Source of the DNA: Streptomyces otsuchiensis
GTDB taxonomy: Bacteria; Actinomycetota; Actinomycetes; Streptomycetales; Streptomycetaceae
NCBI RefSeq assembly: GCF_004305975.1
Contig: NZ_BHZI01000007.1
Coordinates: 1-46,066 of the forward strand
Reading direction: 5' to 3'
Length of the DNA stretch: 46,066 bases
Below, in pieces: positions 17,525 to 25,774 of the stretch. The notes under the pieces are model-generated. The model ran no database searches, was not told the origin of the DNA, and was given only the letters and a program-made list of their open reading frames with translations. The position numbers were made by a program, and so were the translations under genes. The number at the start of each line of letters is the position of its first letter. Position 1 is the first letter of the stretch.

Positions 17525-18702
17525 CGGCGACCTCCGAGAAGACCGGCCCCGCCGGCGCGGAGAGCGCCGACGAGCCCACCGCCAACGACGCGGGGACCAG
17601 CACCGGCACCGGCGCCACGGCCGGCGCGGGTGACGGGACCGGACCTGCCGCCGGTGGCGCCTCCACCGACGGCAGGGCCGGTGCCACCGACCTGGCCAAG
17701 AAGTCCGAGGACCGCGAGGAACTCCTCGAAGTCCGCGACCTGGTGGTCAACTTCCCGGTATACGGCTCGGGCGTGCTGCGCCGGGTCGTCGGCCAGGTCC
17801 AGGCCGTCAGCAAGGTCAACTTCAGTGTGGACGCGGGCCAGACGCTGGGCGTCGTCGGCGAGTCCGGCTGCGGGAAGTCCACCACCGGGCGGGCCATCCT
17901 CCAGCTGATCAAGCCGACCTCCGGGTCGGTGCGGTTCGACGGGCAGGAGATCACCGGGCTCAAGCGCGGCCCGATGCAGGCGGTCCGCCGCCACGCCGGC
18001 ATGGTCTTCCAGGACCCGATGGCCTCGCTCAACCCCAAGCTGCCGGTGAACGACATCATCGCCGAGCCGCTGAAGGTGCAGGGACGCTGGCGCGACGGCG
18101 GACGCGACCGGGTCGCCGAACTGCTGCGGCTGGTCGGCCTGAGCCCCGAGCACGGCAACCGCTACCCGCACGAGTTCTCCGGCGGTCAGCGGCAGCGCAT
18201 CGGCATCGCCCGCGCGCTGGCGCTGGCACCGAAGCTGCTGGTGCTGGACGAGCCCGTCTCGGCGCTGGACGTCTCGGTGCAGGCAGGTGTCGTCAACCTC
18301 CTGGAGGACCTCCAGGACCAGCTGGGCCTGGCCTACGTCTTCATCGCGCACGACCTGTCCGTGGTCCGCCACATCTCGGACCGCGTCGCGGTGATGTACC
18401 TCGGCAAGGTCGTGGAGACCGGGCCCCGCGAGCAGGTGTACACCAGCCCCTCGCACCCGTACACCCAGGCGCTGATCTCGGCGGCCCCGCTGGCCGATCC
18501 CCGGAAGGAGCGCAAGCGCCGGCGCACGGTGCTCACCGGCGACGTCCCCAGCCCGATCGACCCGCCCAGCGGATGCCGCTTCCGGACCCGCTGCTGGAAG
18601 GCGCAGGACATCTGCGCCACCGAAGAACCGGCACTGAAGGACCGCGGTATGGGCCACCCGGTCGCTTGCCACTTCGCGGAGGTCGACACCAAGGTCATCT
18701 GA
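17521..18702 (+). CDS. peptide ABC transporter ATPase (DppF/OppF type)
   Basis: Second ATPase of the importer, 393 residues, starting at an ATGA overlap with the previous gene. About 60 residues of Gly/Ala/Thr-rich disordered sequence precede the ABC domain. Motifs are Walker A GESGCGKS near residue 117, [10 protein letters not shown], the signature FSGGQRQR, Walker [13 protein letters not shown] and [11 protein letters not shown]. The C-terminal extension has the Cys-rich [14 protein letters not shown] motif. It closes the five-gene transporter operon; a strong terminator follows 32 bases later. Confidence 0.94.
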   Translation: MTATSEKTGPAGAESADEPTANDAGTSTGTGATAGAGDGTGPAAGGASTDGRAGATDLAKKSEDREELLEVRDLVVNFPVYGSGVLRRVVGQVQAVSKVNFSVDAGQTLGVVGESGCGKSTTGRAILQLIKPTSGSVRFDGQEITGLKRGPMQAVRRHAGMVFQDPMASLNPKLPVNDIIAEPLKVQGRWRDGGRDRVAELLRLVGLSPEHGNRYPHEFSGGQRQRIGIARALALAPKLLVLDEPVSALDVSVQAGVVNLLEDLQDQLGLAYVFIAHDLSVVRHISDRVAVMYLGKVVETGPREQVYTSPSHPYTQALISAAPLADPRKERKRRRTVLTGDVPSPIDPPSGCRFRTRCWKAQDICATEEPALKDRGMGHPVACHFAEVDTKVI

Positions 18703-18734
18703 CCGCGGTCGACCGGCCTCCGGCCGGCAGCGTG

Positions 18735-18769
18735 AGGAAGCCCCGGGCGCGATCCGCCCGGGGCTTCCT
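18735..18769 (+). terminator. terminator of the peptide transporter operon
   Basis: Perfect 15-bp stem, 18735-18749 with 18755-18769, closing a 5-base loop, 32 bases past the last transporter stop. It is the strongest hairpin in this part and separates the transporter from the RiPP operon. Confidence 0.85.
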
Positions 18770-18819
18770 GCTGTGCGCGACCGGAACTCCGCATTCCGTT
18801 CTCGGCACCGACTCGGCCC

Positions 18820-18840
18820 CGTTCCGGATCCGTTCCGGAT
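18820..18840. repeat. 11-bp-period direct repeat CGTTCCGGAT
   Basis: Two identical 10-base copies (18820-18829 and 18831-18840), one helical turn apart. A third, degenerate unit may follow at about 18843. This geometry is used by SARP and PhoP-type activators, but the sequence matches no consensus that I can name. Confidence 0.4.
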
Positions 18841-19160
18841 ATCCTTCGGTCCACGACTAAACCTGAAGTCACCGTGGCGCCACGCACTTGATACCCATCG
18901 GGACGGAAGGGCCCCGGAATTCACTTCTGTTGATACGCTGCGGATACGCAGACTTTCGGCCCAGCGGACGCGCCGCGCACCCGCGACCGGACATCACTCC
19001 AGCTCACGGGCTGTTTTCAGCCGGATGAAGCCGGGACACTCGCTACGAAACAGGACAACCGGCGGACCGACTTCTTCCTGTATCCACTCCGAAACCACGA
19101 TATTCACGGGCAGCACCGGGCAGCTATTTCGCCACCCGCACCGGGCCTTTCGCATTCCGC

Positions 19161-19190
19161 TTGACGCTTTCGCGAATTGACTGCGAGTCT
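19161..19190 (+). promoter_or_regulatory. candidate promoter of the RiPP operon
   Basis: TTGACG (19161-19166) and GAGTCT (19185-19190) are separated by 18 bases and lie about 180 bases upstream of the precursor start, in the least GC-rich part of the gap. The -10 match is partial. Confidence 0.35.
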
Positions 19191-19371
19191 TGCCGCCGTC
19201 ACGTGACATCGCACAGACGGCCGCACCGACGCGCCCGGCGTTCCCACGAACCCGGGCCAGGCGACGGCCACCCCACCACGGAAGCCCCGGACCCGCCGCC
19301 CGCCAGCGGGCGACTCCGGCACGCCCGGACGGTCATCCGGCGGGCTTCCCGACCTGTGAGGAGTGATCAGC

Positions 19372-19539
19372 ATGGCAGCACCCCAGGAGTTCACCGAGCC
19401 GGTGACCGGGATCGACGCCTTCGACCTCGTCGTCGGTGAACTGGAGACCGAACTGCCCGAGGGGCAGACCACCTCCATGTTCTCGGTGGGTCACCCGGGC
19501 ACCTGCAGCAGCCACTACTGCTGCATCGCCGCAGTCTGA
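19372..19539 (+). CDS. RiPP precursor peptide, lanthipeptide-like
   Basis: A 55-residue peptide with the build of a ribosomal peptide precursor. The acidic leader (residues 1 to about 34) contains AFDLVVGELETELPEG, reminiscent of the FDL-type recognition motifs of class I lanthipeptide and thiazolylpeptide leaders. The Gly, Ser, Thr and Cys-rich C terminus includes SMFSVGHPG and TCSSHYCCIAAV, with three Cys (45, 50, 51) and candidate dehydration sites Thr33, Thr34, Ser35, Ser38, Thr44, Ser46 and Ser47. There is no obvious GG or GA cleavage site, so the leader/core boundary is uncertain. The ATG at 19372 follows GAGGAG by eight bases. It lies directly ahead of a LanM-type dehydratase. I do not recognise the core. 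Confidence 0.82.
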   Translation: MAAPQEFTEPVTGIDAFDLVVGELETELPEGQTTSMFSVGHPGTCSSHYCCIAAV

Positions 19540-19545
19540 ACCACC

Positions 19546-19576
19546 TCCGCGCCCGGGCGGTCCGCCCGGGCGCGGA
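19546..19576 (+). terminator. first hairpin after the precursor gene
   Basis: A perfect inverted repeat of 15 bases per arm (19546-19560 and 19562-19576) around a single base; sterically the loop would be at least three bases. It begins six bases after the precursor stop and is probably an attenuator or mRNA stabiliser. Confidence 0.7.
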
Positions 19577-19591
19577 CGCGGCGACGGACCA

Positions 19592-19622
19592 GGGGCCCCG
19601 GGCACGGCTGGCCCGGGGCCCC
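19592..19622 (+). terminator. second hairpin between precursor and dehydratase
   Basis: A perfect 12-bp GC stem, 19592-19603 with 19611-19622, and a 7-base loop. With the preceding hairpin it forms a tandem pair that should lower transcription of the enzymes relative to the precursor. Confidence 0.65.
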
Positions 19623-19747
19623 GCCGCCCACCCCGCAGCGCCGGCGGGACGAGGCCGGCCCGGCCCGGCCGTGCGGCGCCCCGGCGCCGACGCCCGCACC
19701 CGCGCCCCCGAGGCCGGAACATCCCCGCGACGTCACGGACCACGCGA

Positions 19748-21742
19748 ATGAACAACGCTCCCCACCCGCCCCTGCTCCGGCTTCCCGACGCGCCGGCCAC
19801 CGCACCCCGGCAGACCACTCCGGCCGGCGCGGCGCCCGGCCGGGTCAGCGCGCTCCGGCGCCTGACGGAGCTGGTGCGCACCTCGGGCGCGCCCGGCGCC
19901 ATCCCGCCCGTCCTCACCTCGGGCCCCGGCGGAATGCTCGTCCACGAAAGGGAGTTGACCGGACCGGACGAAGCGGCCGGGATCGGACTGCTGCTCGCCG
20001 GGGAACGGTTCGCACCGCTGCGTGCGGCGATCGACCGCTTCGACGGCTACTGCGCCCGCACCGCGCCCCGGCATTCCGCCGTCCTGGCGCCACACGTCCT
20101 CGACGTCACCGACACCGGACTGTTCGGCGCGGTCACCGGCGAGATCTTCGCGGCCTGCGCGGCGGGCGACCCCGGCACCGCCGCCCGCTACGCCGAGCAC
20201 CGCGCCGCCCAGTACTTGGCCTTCCTCGATCTCTTCCTGGACCGGCTGGGCCGTGACCTGGGCGCGCCGGGCTGGCCGTCCGGCGCCCGCTGGCAGGGCC
20301 CGGTCACCTCACTGTGGGCCAACGGCGAGGAGACCCACAACGGCGGGCAGCGGGTGCTGCGCGTCGGCCTCGCGGGCGGTGGCCACGCTGCCTACAAGCC
20401 GCGCCCCGCGACCGGGGAGGAGCTGCTCGTCGGCGAGGACGGCTCACTGTTCGCGCTGCTCACCTCCCTTCCCCCCGCCTCCGGTCCCGTCCGGCTGCCC
20501 ACCCTGCGCGTGTGGCACGGCACCGGCGACGCCTCCGGCCACAGCTGGCAGGAGTGGATCGACCCACCCGCCCAGCAGGGGACCCTGCGCGAGGAGAACG
20601 GCTGGCGGCTGACCGGCACCGTGCTGGAGCCGGCCGACGCCCGCCGCTTCTGGCACCGTGCCGGGGCCTTCGCGGCCACCGCGTTCGGCCTGGGCATCGC
20701 CGACCTCAACGGGGACAACGTGCTCGCCGGCGCCCGGCCCGGCGACGAACCGCTGCTGTACGCGGTGGACACCGAGGCGTACCTCGCCGGGCTGGGCGGG
20801 CTCACCGCCACCGGGCTGCTGCCCGACGCCGCCGACGACGCCTGGCACCACGTGGGCCTGGAGACCGACGCGCGCTGGTGCGCCCCGACCGGCCCGGTGC
20901 TGTACTGGCTCCGCGCGGACGACGGCGGGCTGGAGCTCCACCGTCGGCGCGGCGCGGTCGCCCGCACCTCCACCCGGTCGGTGGTCGGCGACACCACGGG
21001 CCGTACCGGGTACGCCGGTTACCTGCCGGCCCTGCTGCGCGGCATGTTCGACGGCTGGACCCATCTCGTCCGGCACCGCGACGCGGTGCGGGAGTTCATC
21101 GCCGACCGGGCGGCCGGCCAGTACGTACGGGTCATCCCCCGGCGGACCGCCCACTACGCGGGCGCGCTCGACGCCTGGCTCTGGCCGTCCGAAGCCCCCG
21201 GTGTGCCACCGGCCGCCGCGCCCGGGGCGCCGGACCGGGCACAGGCACCCTCTGCTGCGCCGGGCCCGTCCGGCACCTCCGGCGGCAGCCCGGTGTTCGG
21301 TCCCGACGAGCTGCGGCAGCTTCTCCGTGGCGACGTCCCGTACTTCTTCCGCAGCGCCGACGGCGGCCCGCTGCTGGCGATGGAGCCGCCCCCGGCCTCC
21401 TTCGACGTCCGGCCCGCCGATGTCGACTCCCCCTTCGCGAGCGTGCTGCCACCGGTCGCCTCCGTCGCCGGCGGCGACCGGCTGACCCTGGCCGGGCTCG
21501 GCATCGCGCTCCGGGACGCCGTCGAGCACGTACGGCACCAACTCCCCCACCTGGACGGTCACACGGTCATCGAGGAGCTCGGCCACGGGGTGCGCCTGGA
21601 GCTGCGTGGGCCGCAGCACGGCCAGGTCGCGTTCGACTGGCCGGCCGCCGGGCGTCGGATCACCTACCAGTGGGAACCGAACCGGCTGCGCCTGCGACTC
21701 GACACGCTCAGCCGCCCGACCGAGGAGGTCGCCACACCATGA
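19748..21742 (+). CDS. stand-alone LanM-type dehydratase (DUF4135), no cyclase domain
   Basis: A 664-residue enzyme corresponding to the N-terminal dehydratase half of class II lanthipeptide synthetases; expected to phosphorylate Ser/Thr of the precursor and eliminate phosphate to give dehydroamino acids. Family kinase residues are visible: ETH with H197, AAYKPR with K217 (the His to Lys spacing of 20 matches CylM), DLNGDNV with N324, and VDTEAY with D341 and E343. The elimination pair lies in VRVIPRRTAHY (R461 and T467). GDVPYFF near residue 530 is another family mark. The usual DLH motif reads DLN. The LanC cyclase domain (zinc ligands GxxH and CHG-type) is absent: the chain ends about 65 residues after the DUF4135 region. 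A frame extension upstream to 19436 was rejected. It overlaps the next gene by four bases. Confidence 0.85.
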   Translation: MNNAPHPPLLRLPDAPATAPRQTTPAGAAPGRVSALRRLTELVRTSGAPGAIPPVLTSGPGGMLVHERELTGPDEAAGIGLLLAGERFAPLRAAIDRFDGYCARTAPRHSAVLAPHVLDVTDTGLFGAVTGEIFAACAAGDPGTAARYAEHRAAQYLAFLDLFLDRLGRDLGAPGWPSGARWQGPVTSLWANGEETHNGGQRVLRVGLAGGGHAAYKPRPATGEELLVGEDGSLFALLTSLPPASGPVRLPTLRVWHGTGDASGHSWQEWIDPPAQQGTLREENGWRLTGTVLEPADARRFWHRAGAFAATAFGLGIADLNGDNVLAGARPGDEPLLYAVDTEAYLAGLGGLTATGLLPDAADDAWHHVGLETDARWCAPTGPVLYWLRADDGGLELHRRRGAVARTSTRSVVGDTTGRTGYAGYLPALLRGMFDGWTHLVRHRDAVREFIADRAAGQYVRVIPRRTAHYAGALDAWLWPSEAPGVPPAAAPGAPDRAQAPSAAPGPSGTSGGSPVFGPDELRQLLRGDVPYFFRSADGGPLLAMEPPPASFDVRPADVDSPFASVLPPVASVAGGDRLTLAGLGIALRDAVEHVRHQLPHLDGHTVIEELGHGVRLELRGPQHGQVAFDWPAAGRRITYQWEPNRLRLRLDTLSRPTEEVATP

Positions 21743-23082
21743 ACGCGACGACCGGCCCCAACCGCCCCGGCCACCGCGACGACGCGGTGCCCATCGCCGA
21801 AGCCGGTGCGCCCGCCGACGCGACCGCCGGCTCCGGCACGTCCACGGCGGCCGGGCGGGCACGGCTGCTCCGCCACCACTGGGGACGCGGACCCGAGGTG
21901 CTGGCCGTTCCCTCGGCCCTGTCGGCTGCGGACGCCCATCGCTGCGCCGTGACCGTCGGCGAACCGTTCCGGGACGGCACACAGGCCCATGTCCTCACCC
22001 GGGCGCGGTTCTTCACCACCGCCGGTCGCATCGTGGTACCCGGCCGGCTGCTGCCCGAGGACACCGACGACGACCACGCCCACTACCGCCGCCGCGTCAA
22101 CGAGCGTCTGAACGGCGCCGGCTGGCTGCTGACCCTGGAGAACCCCTTCACCCACGAGTACAGGTGGTGGTCGGCGGTCAGCGCCCAACTGCGCTCTATC
22201 TGGGACGAGGTGGGCCAGCCACCGCTGCCGGTCACCGCCGAGCTGACCGCCGGCGAGCGCTACCGGCGGACCACGGGCTTCCCGGGACCTCCCGGCTCCG
22301 CCGTCCTGTTGTGGGTGCTCGACGGCTCGCTGGACGTCGAGCTCCGGCGGGAGGACGAGGGCGAACGTCGGCCGGGCGCCGACGCACCGGCCACCGAGGA
22401 CCGCCCCCACCACCGGCTGCGCGGCGTGGCGGGTGAACTGCTGCACTGGCCGGCCGGGTACCGCTCCGAGGAACTGCACGGCGAGGGCTGCCGGACCCTG
22501 CGGGTCGCGGTCCCCGCCGGCGCGCGGGACGCCGAGGAGCTGCTGCGGGAGGTGCTGACCTGGGCCGCCGGAGAGCGGCGGCCCGACGAGGGCACCGGGG
22601 GCACCGTCCCGTTCGTCCACTTCCCCGCCGCCGCGGCCGACCCGGTGACCGTGCCCGAGGCGCTGACCGAAGCCGCCTCTCTGCTGCACGAACTCGCCGC
22701 CGGGCCGGACCTGGAACGGCTGCTGCGGCACCAGTGGGCGGCGCGCCGTTCGGCCGGGGGCCTGGAACCGCCCCCGCCCCCGGCCCGTGACTCCCCGCTG
22801 GACGAGGACACCCCGGTCCGCCGCATCGCGGAGATCATCCAACTCGCCGACGGCCCCGGCCGGAGCGTATGGGCGGTCAACGGCCACCTGCTCCCGCTCG
22901 GCGGTGGCACACCCGCGCGGCTCCACCACGAACTCGCCACCGCCCAGGGCCCGGTGACCGCACGCGAACTCGCCCAGCGGCTCGGCGCCCCGGCGGGCAG
23001 CACCGCCGTGCTGTCGCTGCTGCGCACCCTCCACCGGTTGCGTGCCCTCACCACCGACGATCAGCGGGGAGCCCTCCGATGA
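21739..23082 (+). CDS. JmjC/cupin-like protein A, metal ligands missing
   Basis: A 447-residue protein paralogous to the third cupin protein of the operon and more distantly to the JmjC enzyme between them. After about 40 disordered residues comes a cupin-like core with SAVLLWVLDGSLDVELR and GELLHWPAGYRSEELHG, aligning with the iron-site strands of the middle protein, but the HxD pair and the distal His are not present. The C terminus (about 330-447) contains WAARRSAGGLEP, ADGPGRSVWAVNGHLLPL and a winged-helix-like ARELAQRLGAPAGSTAVLSL, as in ribosomal-oxygenase-type JmjC proteins. It is probably a non-catalytic partner, perhaps for precursor binding; this is inference. ATGA overlaps link it on both sides. 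Confidence 0.65.
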   Translation: MNATTGPNRPGHRDDAVPIAEAGAPADATAGSGTSTAAGRARLLRHHWGRGPEVLAVPSALSAADAHRCAVTVGEPFRDGTQAHVLTRARFFTTAGRIVVPGRLLPEDTDDDHAHYRRRVNERLNGAGWLLTLENPFTHEYRWWSAVSAQLRSIWDEVGQPPLPVTAELTAGERYRRTTGFPGPPGSAVLLWVLDGSLDVELRREDEGERRPGADAPATEDRPHHRLRGVAGELLHWPAGYRSEELHGEGCRTLRVAVPAGARDAEELLREVLTWAAGERRPDEGTGGTVPFVHFPAAAADPVTVPEALTEAASLLHELAAGPDLERLLRHQWAARRSAGGLEPPPPPARDSPLDEDTPVRRIAEIIQLADGPGRSVWAVNGHLLPLGGGTPARLHHELATAQGPVTARELAQRLGAPAGSTAVLSLLRTLHRLRALTTDDQRGALR

Positions 23083-24359
23083 CGGTCACCACCGGCCCGC
23101 TCACCGTTCTCGGCGCCCTGGACTGGGACACCTTCGCGGCGCGGCACTGGGACCGGGGGCCGGTGCTGTTCAAGGGGGTGGCCAGCCCGCCGTTCACGCG
23201 CGACGAGGTGTTCGCGTGCGCCGTCGCCGCCTGCGAGGACGGCCGGGGTCACTCCATGCCGCCGGGGGTGGAGTTCGGCGTGGGCCGCAACCACCCCCTC
23301 TCCCCCATGGGCAGGCTGCCCCGCGCCGAGGACGGCTCCTGGGACGGCTACGCCCGGCGGATGCGGGACGAACTCCACGGTGAGCGACACTCGTTGGTGA
23401 TCTCCGGCTTCCACACGCACCACCATCCGCTCTGGCAGCGGGAACGCGCCTTCTACGCGGGGCTGTGGAGCCGGGTCGGGCAGCCGCTGACCGGCGCGAT
23501 CACCACCCTGTTCCACGGCAACTACAGCCACTCGCCGGTCGGCGTCCACAAGGACCGCTACGCCACGTTCATGTTCGCCCTCGAGGGCCGCAAGCGCATG
23601 CGGTTCTGGCACCGGCGGCCCTGGGAGCACCAGGTCTCCACGGTGGTCGACTACGAGCGCCACCTGCCGAGTTCGTTCACCGCGGAGGCCGAGCCCGGCG
23701 ACCTCTTGTACTGGCCCGCGTCGTACTACCACGTCGGTGAGAGCGACCTCTCCGACCGGCCCGCCATCAGCGTCAACATCGGTGTGCCGCGCGAGATCCC
23801 CTACTCCACCTTCTCCCTGCCCGACCTGCTGGCCCCGGCCCGCCAGGCATCGAGCCCGCCGGCCACCGCGCTTCATCAACCACCCGGCGGTGAGAACGAG
23901 TTGCCGCCGGTGCTGCGCGACGCCCTGGAGTCGGTCCGCCGGCTCACCGGCGAGCGCCAGGGACCGGACCGCCGCACGGCGCTCGCGCTGGAGTACGCCA
24001 CGGCCGGCGGGTTCCGCCCGGCCCCCGCGCCGGCCCCGGCGCCCGTCGCCCTGCCGGACCGCGCCGAGGTGTGCGCGCGGGAGCCGGTTCGCTGGGCGCG
24101 GGGCGGCCACTCCGTGCTGTGTGCAGCGAGCGGGCTGGTGACCGCCACCCGGCTGCCGCCCCCGGTGCTGGTGCGGCTGCTCGCCGCGCTCGAACCCGGC
24201 GCCGGGGTACGGCGGGTCGGCACCCTCCTCGACCTGGCTCCGGAGCACCGTGAGGACGCCCGCGCCCTGCTGCGGGTGCTGGTGGGGTTCCGCGCGCTGA
24301 CGGCCCTCGGCCCGCCGGGCACCGGAGACGGGGACGCCGCCACCCAGGCCGCCCCATGA
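23079..24359 (+). CDS. JmjC-domain iron/2-oxoglutarate oxygenase
   Basis: A 426-residue protein of the cupin_4/JmjC family (bacterial ribosomal oxygenase-like). The iron triad is visible: H157 and D159 in GVHKDRYATFMFALEG, and H218 in LLYWPASYYHVGE. Leu-Phe-His-Gly strands precede it and ISVNIGVP follows, completing the double-stranded beta helix. The C-terminal part (about 310-426) is a divergent version of the winged-helix-like domain seen in its two neighbours. Known members hydroxylate side chains in proteins; here the natural substrate would be the precursor peptide or its dehydrated form. It starts and ends at ATGA overlaps, between two metal-less homologues. Confidence 0.82.
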   Translation: MTVTTGPLTVLGALDWDTFAARHWDRGPVLFKGVASPPFTRDEVFACAVAACEDGRGHSMPPGVEFGVGRNHPLSPMGRLPRAEDGSWDGYARRMRDELHGERHSLVISGFHTHHHPLWQRERAFYAGLWSRVGQPLTGAITTLFHGNYSHSPVGVHKDRYATFMFALEGRKRMRFWHRRPWEHQVSTVVDYERHLPSSFTAEAEPGDLLYWPASYYHVGESDLSDRPAISVNIGVPREIPYSTFSLPDLLAPARQASSPPATALHQPPGGENELPPVLRDALESVRRLTGERQGPDRRTALALEYATAGGFRPAPAPAPAPVALPDRAEVCAREPVRWARGGHSVLCAASGLVTATRLPPPVLVRLLAALEPGAGVRRVGTLLDLAPEHREDARALLRVLVGFRALTALGPPGTGDGDAATQAAP

Positions 24360-25774
24360 CACCGGCCGGTCCGCCGTGCCCACGCGACGAACGCGAGCGC
24401 TGGGCACCGGTGGTGCGTGCCTGGGACCGGACACCGGCCCGACTCATGGGCGGCGCCGCCTCGTTGGGCGTCGAGGGGGTGTTCGCCGCGGCGGTCTCCG
24501 GCGCCCGCCGCTCCGCTTCGGCCCAGATCGGCCCGGCGGCGGCGCGCGCCGATTTCCACGCCGCGGACGGCATGGTGGAGGAGCCCGGCACACTCCTCCC
24601 GGGCGGCGGGGACCGGGGACCGCTCGGCTACGCCGAACGCGTGGACGGCGTCCTGGGAACGGGCACGGAGTGGCGGTGCGAGGTCCGGCACGCGCTGGGG
24701 CTGGATGTCGGGGCCTGGCGCGCGGTACGGCGGGCCCTGCGCGGGCTGTGGGAGTCGGTCGGGTGGCCGGCGCTGCCCCTGACGACCGAGATCGTCCTCG
24801 CGAACGGCACGGTCCGCTGCCACCGCGCGCTGCCGTCGGGCGAGGCGGTGCTGCTCTGGGTGGTGCGCGGCACGGTGACGGTGGAGTTCACCGACCCGGC
24901 GGAGACCGCGGCCCCTGGCCCCGGAACTCCACCGCAGACAGGGTCGGCGGGCGACCTGCTCTACCGACCCGCCGGGCTGCGCAACGCGGAGCGGTACGGA
25001 CCCGCCACCCTGGCACTGCGGCTTTCGCTCCCCGCCCAGTACCGGGCGGCACTGGCGGCGGTGAAGAACCAGTTGGGCGACCTCGCGGCCGCCACCACGG
25101 ACACGACGGGCACGGCGGACACGGCGGGCACCACGGACACGACCCCCGGACCTACCGCGATCGGCGAGCTGACCAAGGCGCTGGTCCACGGCGACGCGGT
25201 CGAGCGCACGCTACGGGCCCGGTGGGCGGCCCGGCGCTCGGCCGCAGGGCTGGAGCCCGCCCCGGCCCCCGCTCCCGCGTCCGGGCTGACCGCCGGCACC
25301 CCCGTGCGGCTGAGCGGCGAGATCGTGCACCTGGGCGACGGCCCCGGGCGCACCCTCTGGGCGGTCAACGGCCACCTCCTGCCGCTCAGCGGCCGCGTCC
25401 CCGCGCTGCTGCACCAGCGGCTGACGTCGGCCTCGGCTCCGGTCACGGCCCGCGAGCTGAACGAGACGCTGGGCGCGCCGCCGGGCAGCGCCGGAGTGCT
25501 GCCGCTGCTCCGGGCGCTGGACCGCCTGCGCGCGCTGACCGTCGCCCCGGGCGCCGCCGACACCCGGACGACGCGGTTGACGGCGGCACCGGCACGGGAG
25601 GTGACGCCCGGCCCGCCCACGCCGAACGCGTCACACGGCGCCTCCGCCCGGCTCCTCCGGCCGTCCTCCCGCCCACTGTGCGGGGAAGCCCTGCTGCTCA
25701 CGGCGCTGACGGCGTCGGCCCGGCCGCCGTCGCCCGGGGTGTGCGACCGGGCCGTCACCAGGGACACACCATGA
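24356..25774 (+). CDS. JmjC/cupin-like protein C, metal ligands missing
   Basis: A 472-residue paralogue of protein A: shared blocks are EAVLLWVVRGTVTVEF, GDLLYRPAGLRNAERYG, RARWAARRSAAGLEP and GDGPGRTLWAVNGHLLPL, followed by the winged-helix-like ARELNETLGAPPGSAGVLPL. Neither the HxD pair nor the distal His of the JmjC iron site is found at the equivalent strands. A Thr/Gly/Ala linker with repeated TDTT and TADTAG units lies near residues 243-264. The last 80 residues are low-complexity. It may form a hetero-complex with the active oxygenase; the function is unknown. It is coupled to the flanking genes by ATGA overlaps. Confidence 0.62.
   Translation: MTPAGPPCPRDERERWAPVVRAWDRTPARLMGGAASLGVEGVFAAAVSGARRSASAQIGPAAARADFHAADGMVEEPGTLLPGGGDRGPLGYAERVDGVLGTGTEWRCEVRHALGLDVGAWRAVRRALRGLWESVGWPALPLTTEIVLANGTVRCHRALPSGEAVLLWVVRGTVTVEFTDPAETAAPGPGTPPQTGSAGDLLYRPAGLRNAERYGPATLALRLSLPAQYRAALAAVKNQLGDLAAATTDTTGTADTAGTTDTTPGPTAIGELTKALVHGDAVERTLRARWAARRSAAGLEPAPAPAPASGLTAGTPVRLSGEIVHLGDGPGRTLWAVNGHLLPLSGRVPALLHQRLTSASAPVTARELNETLGAPPGSAGVLPLLRALDRLRALTVAPGAADTRTTRLTAAPAREVTPGPPTPNASHGASARLLRPSSRPLCGEALLLTALTASARPPSPGVCDRAVTRDTP

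Larger units (their letters stand above)
18703..19371. other. 669-bp regulatory gap before the RiPP operon
   Basis: After the transporter terminator (18735-18769) I see no convincing gene. The stretch from about 18790 to 19200 is visibly less GC-rich than the neighbouring coding DNA and contains a 10-bp direct repeat at an 11-bp period (18820-18840) and a possible promoter (19161-19190). It probably controls the precursor-peptide operon. An open frame at 18773-19180 has no start signal or family resemblance. Confidence 0.6.

Noticed and set aside
11835-18702. Peptide ABC importer as part of the RiPP cluster
   Set aside because: It is an importer with a lipoprotein receptor, closed by a 15-bp terminator and separated by a 600-base regulatory gap. 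Adjacency alone does not justify linking it.
18773-19180. 135-residue open frame upstream of the RiPP precursor
   Set aside because: It starts inside the terminator region without a ribosome site, is rich in Arg/Ser/Thr with no family resemblance, and lies in DNA of regulatory composition.
19436-19747. Upstream extension of the dehydratase frame to 19436
   Set aside because: It would overlap the precursor and run through both hairpins, and its translation is Pro/Arg/Gly-rich; the ATG at 19748 gives the expected N terminus.
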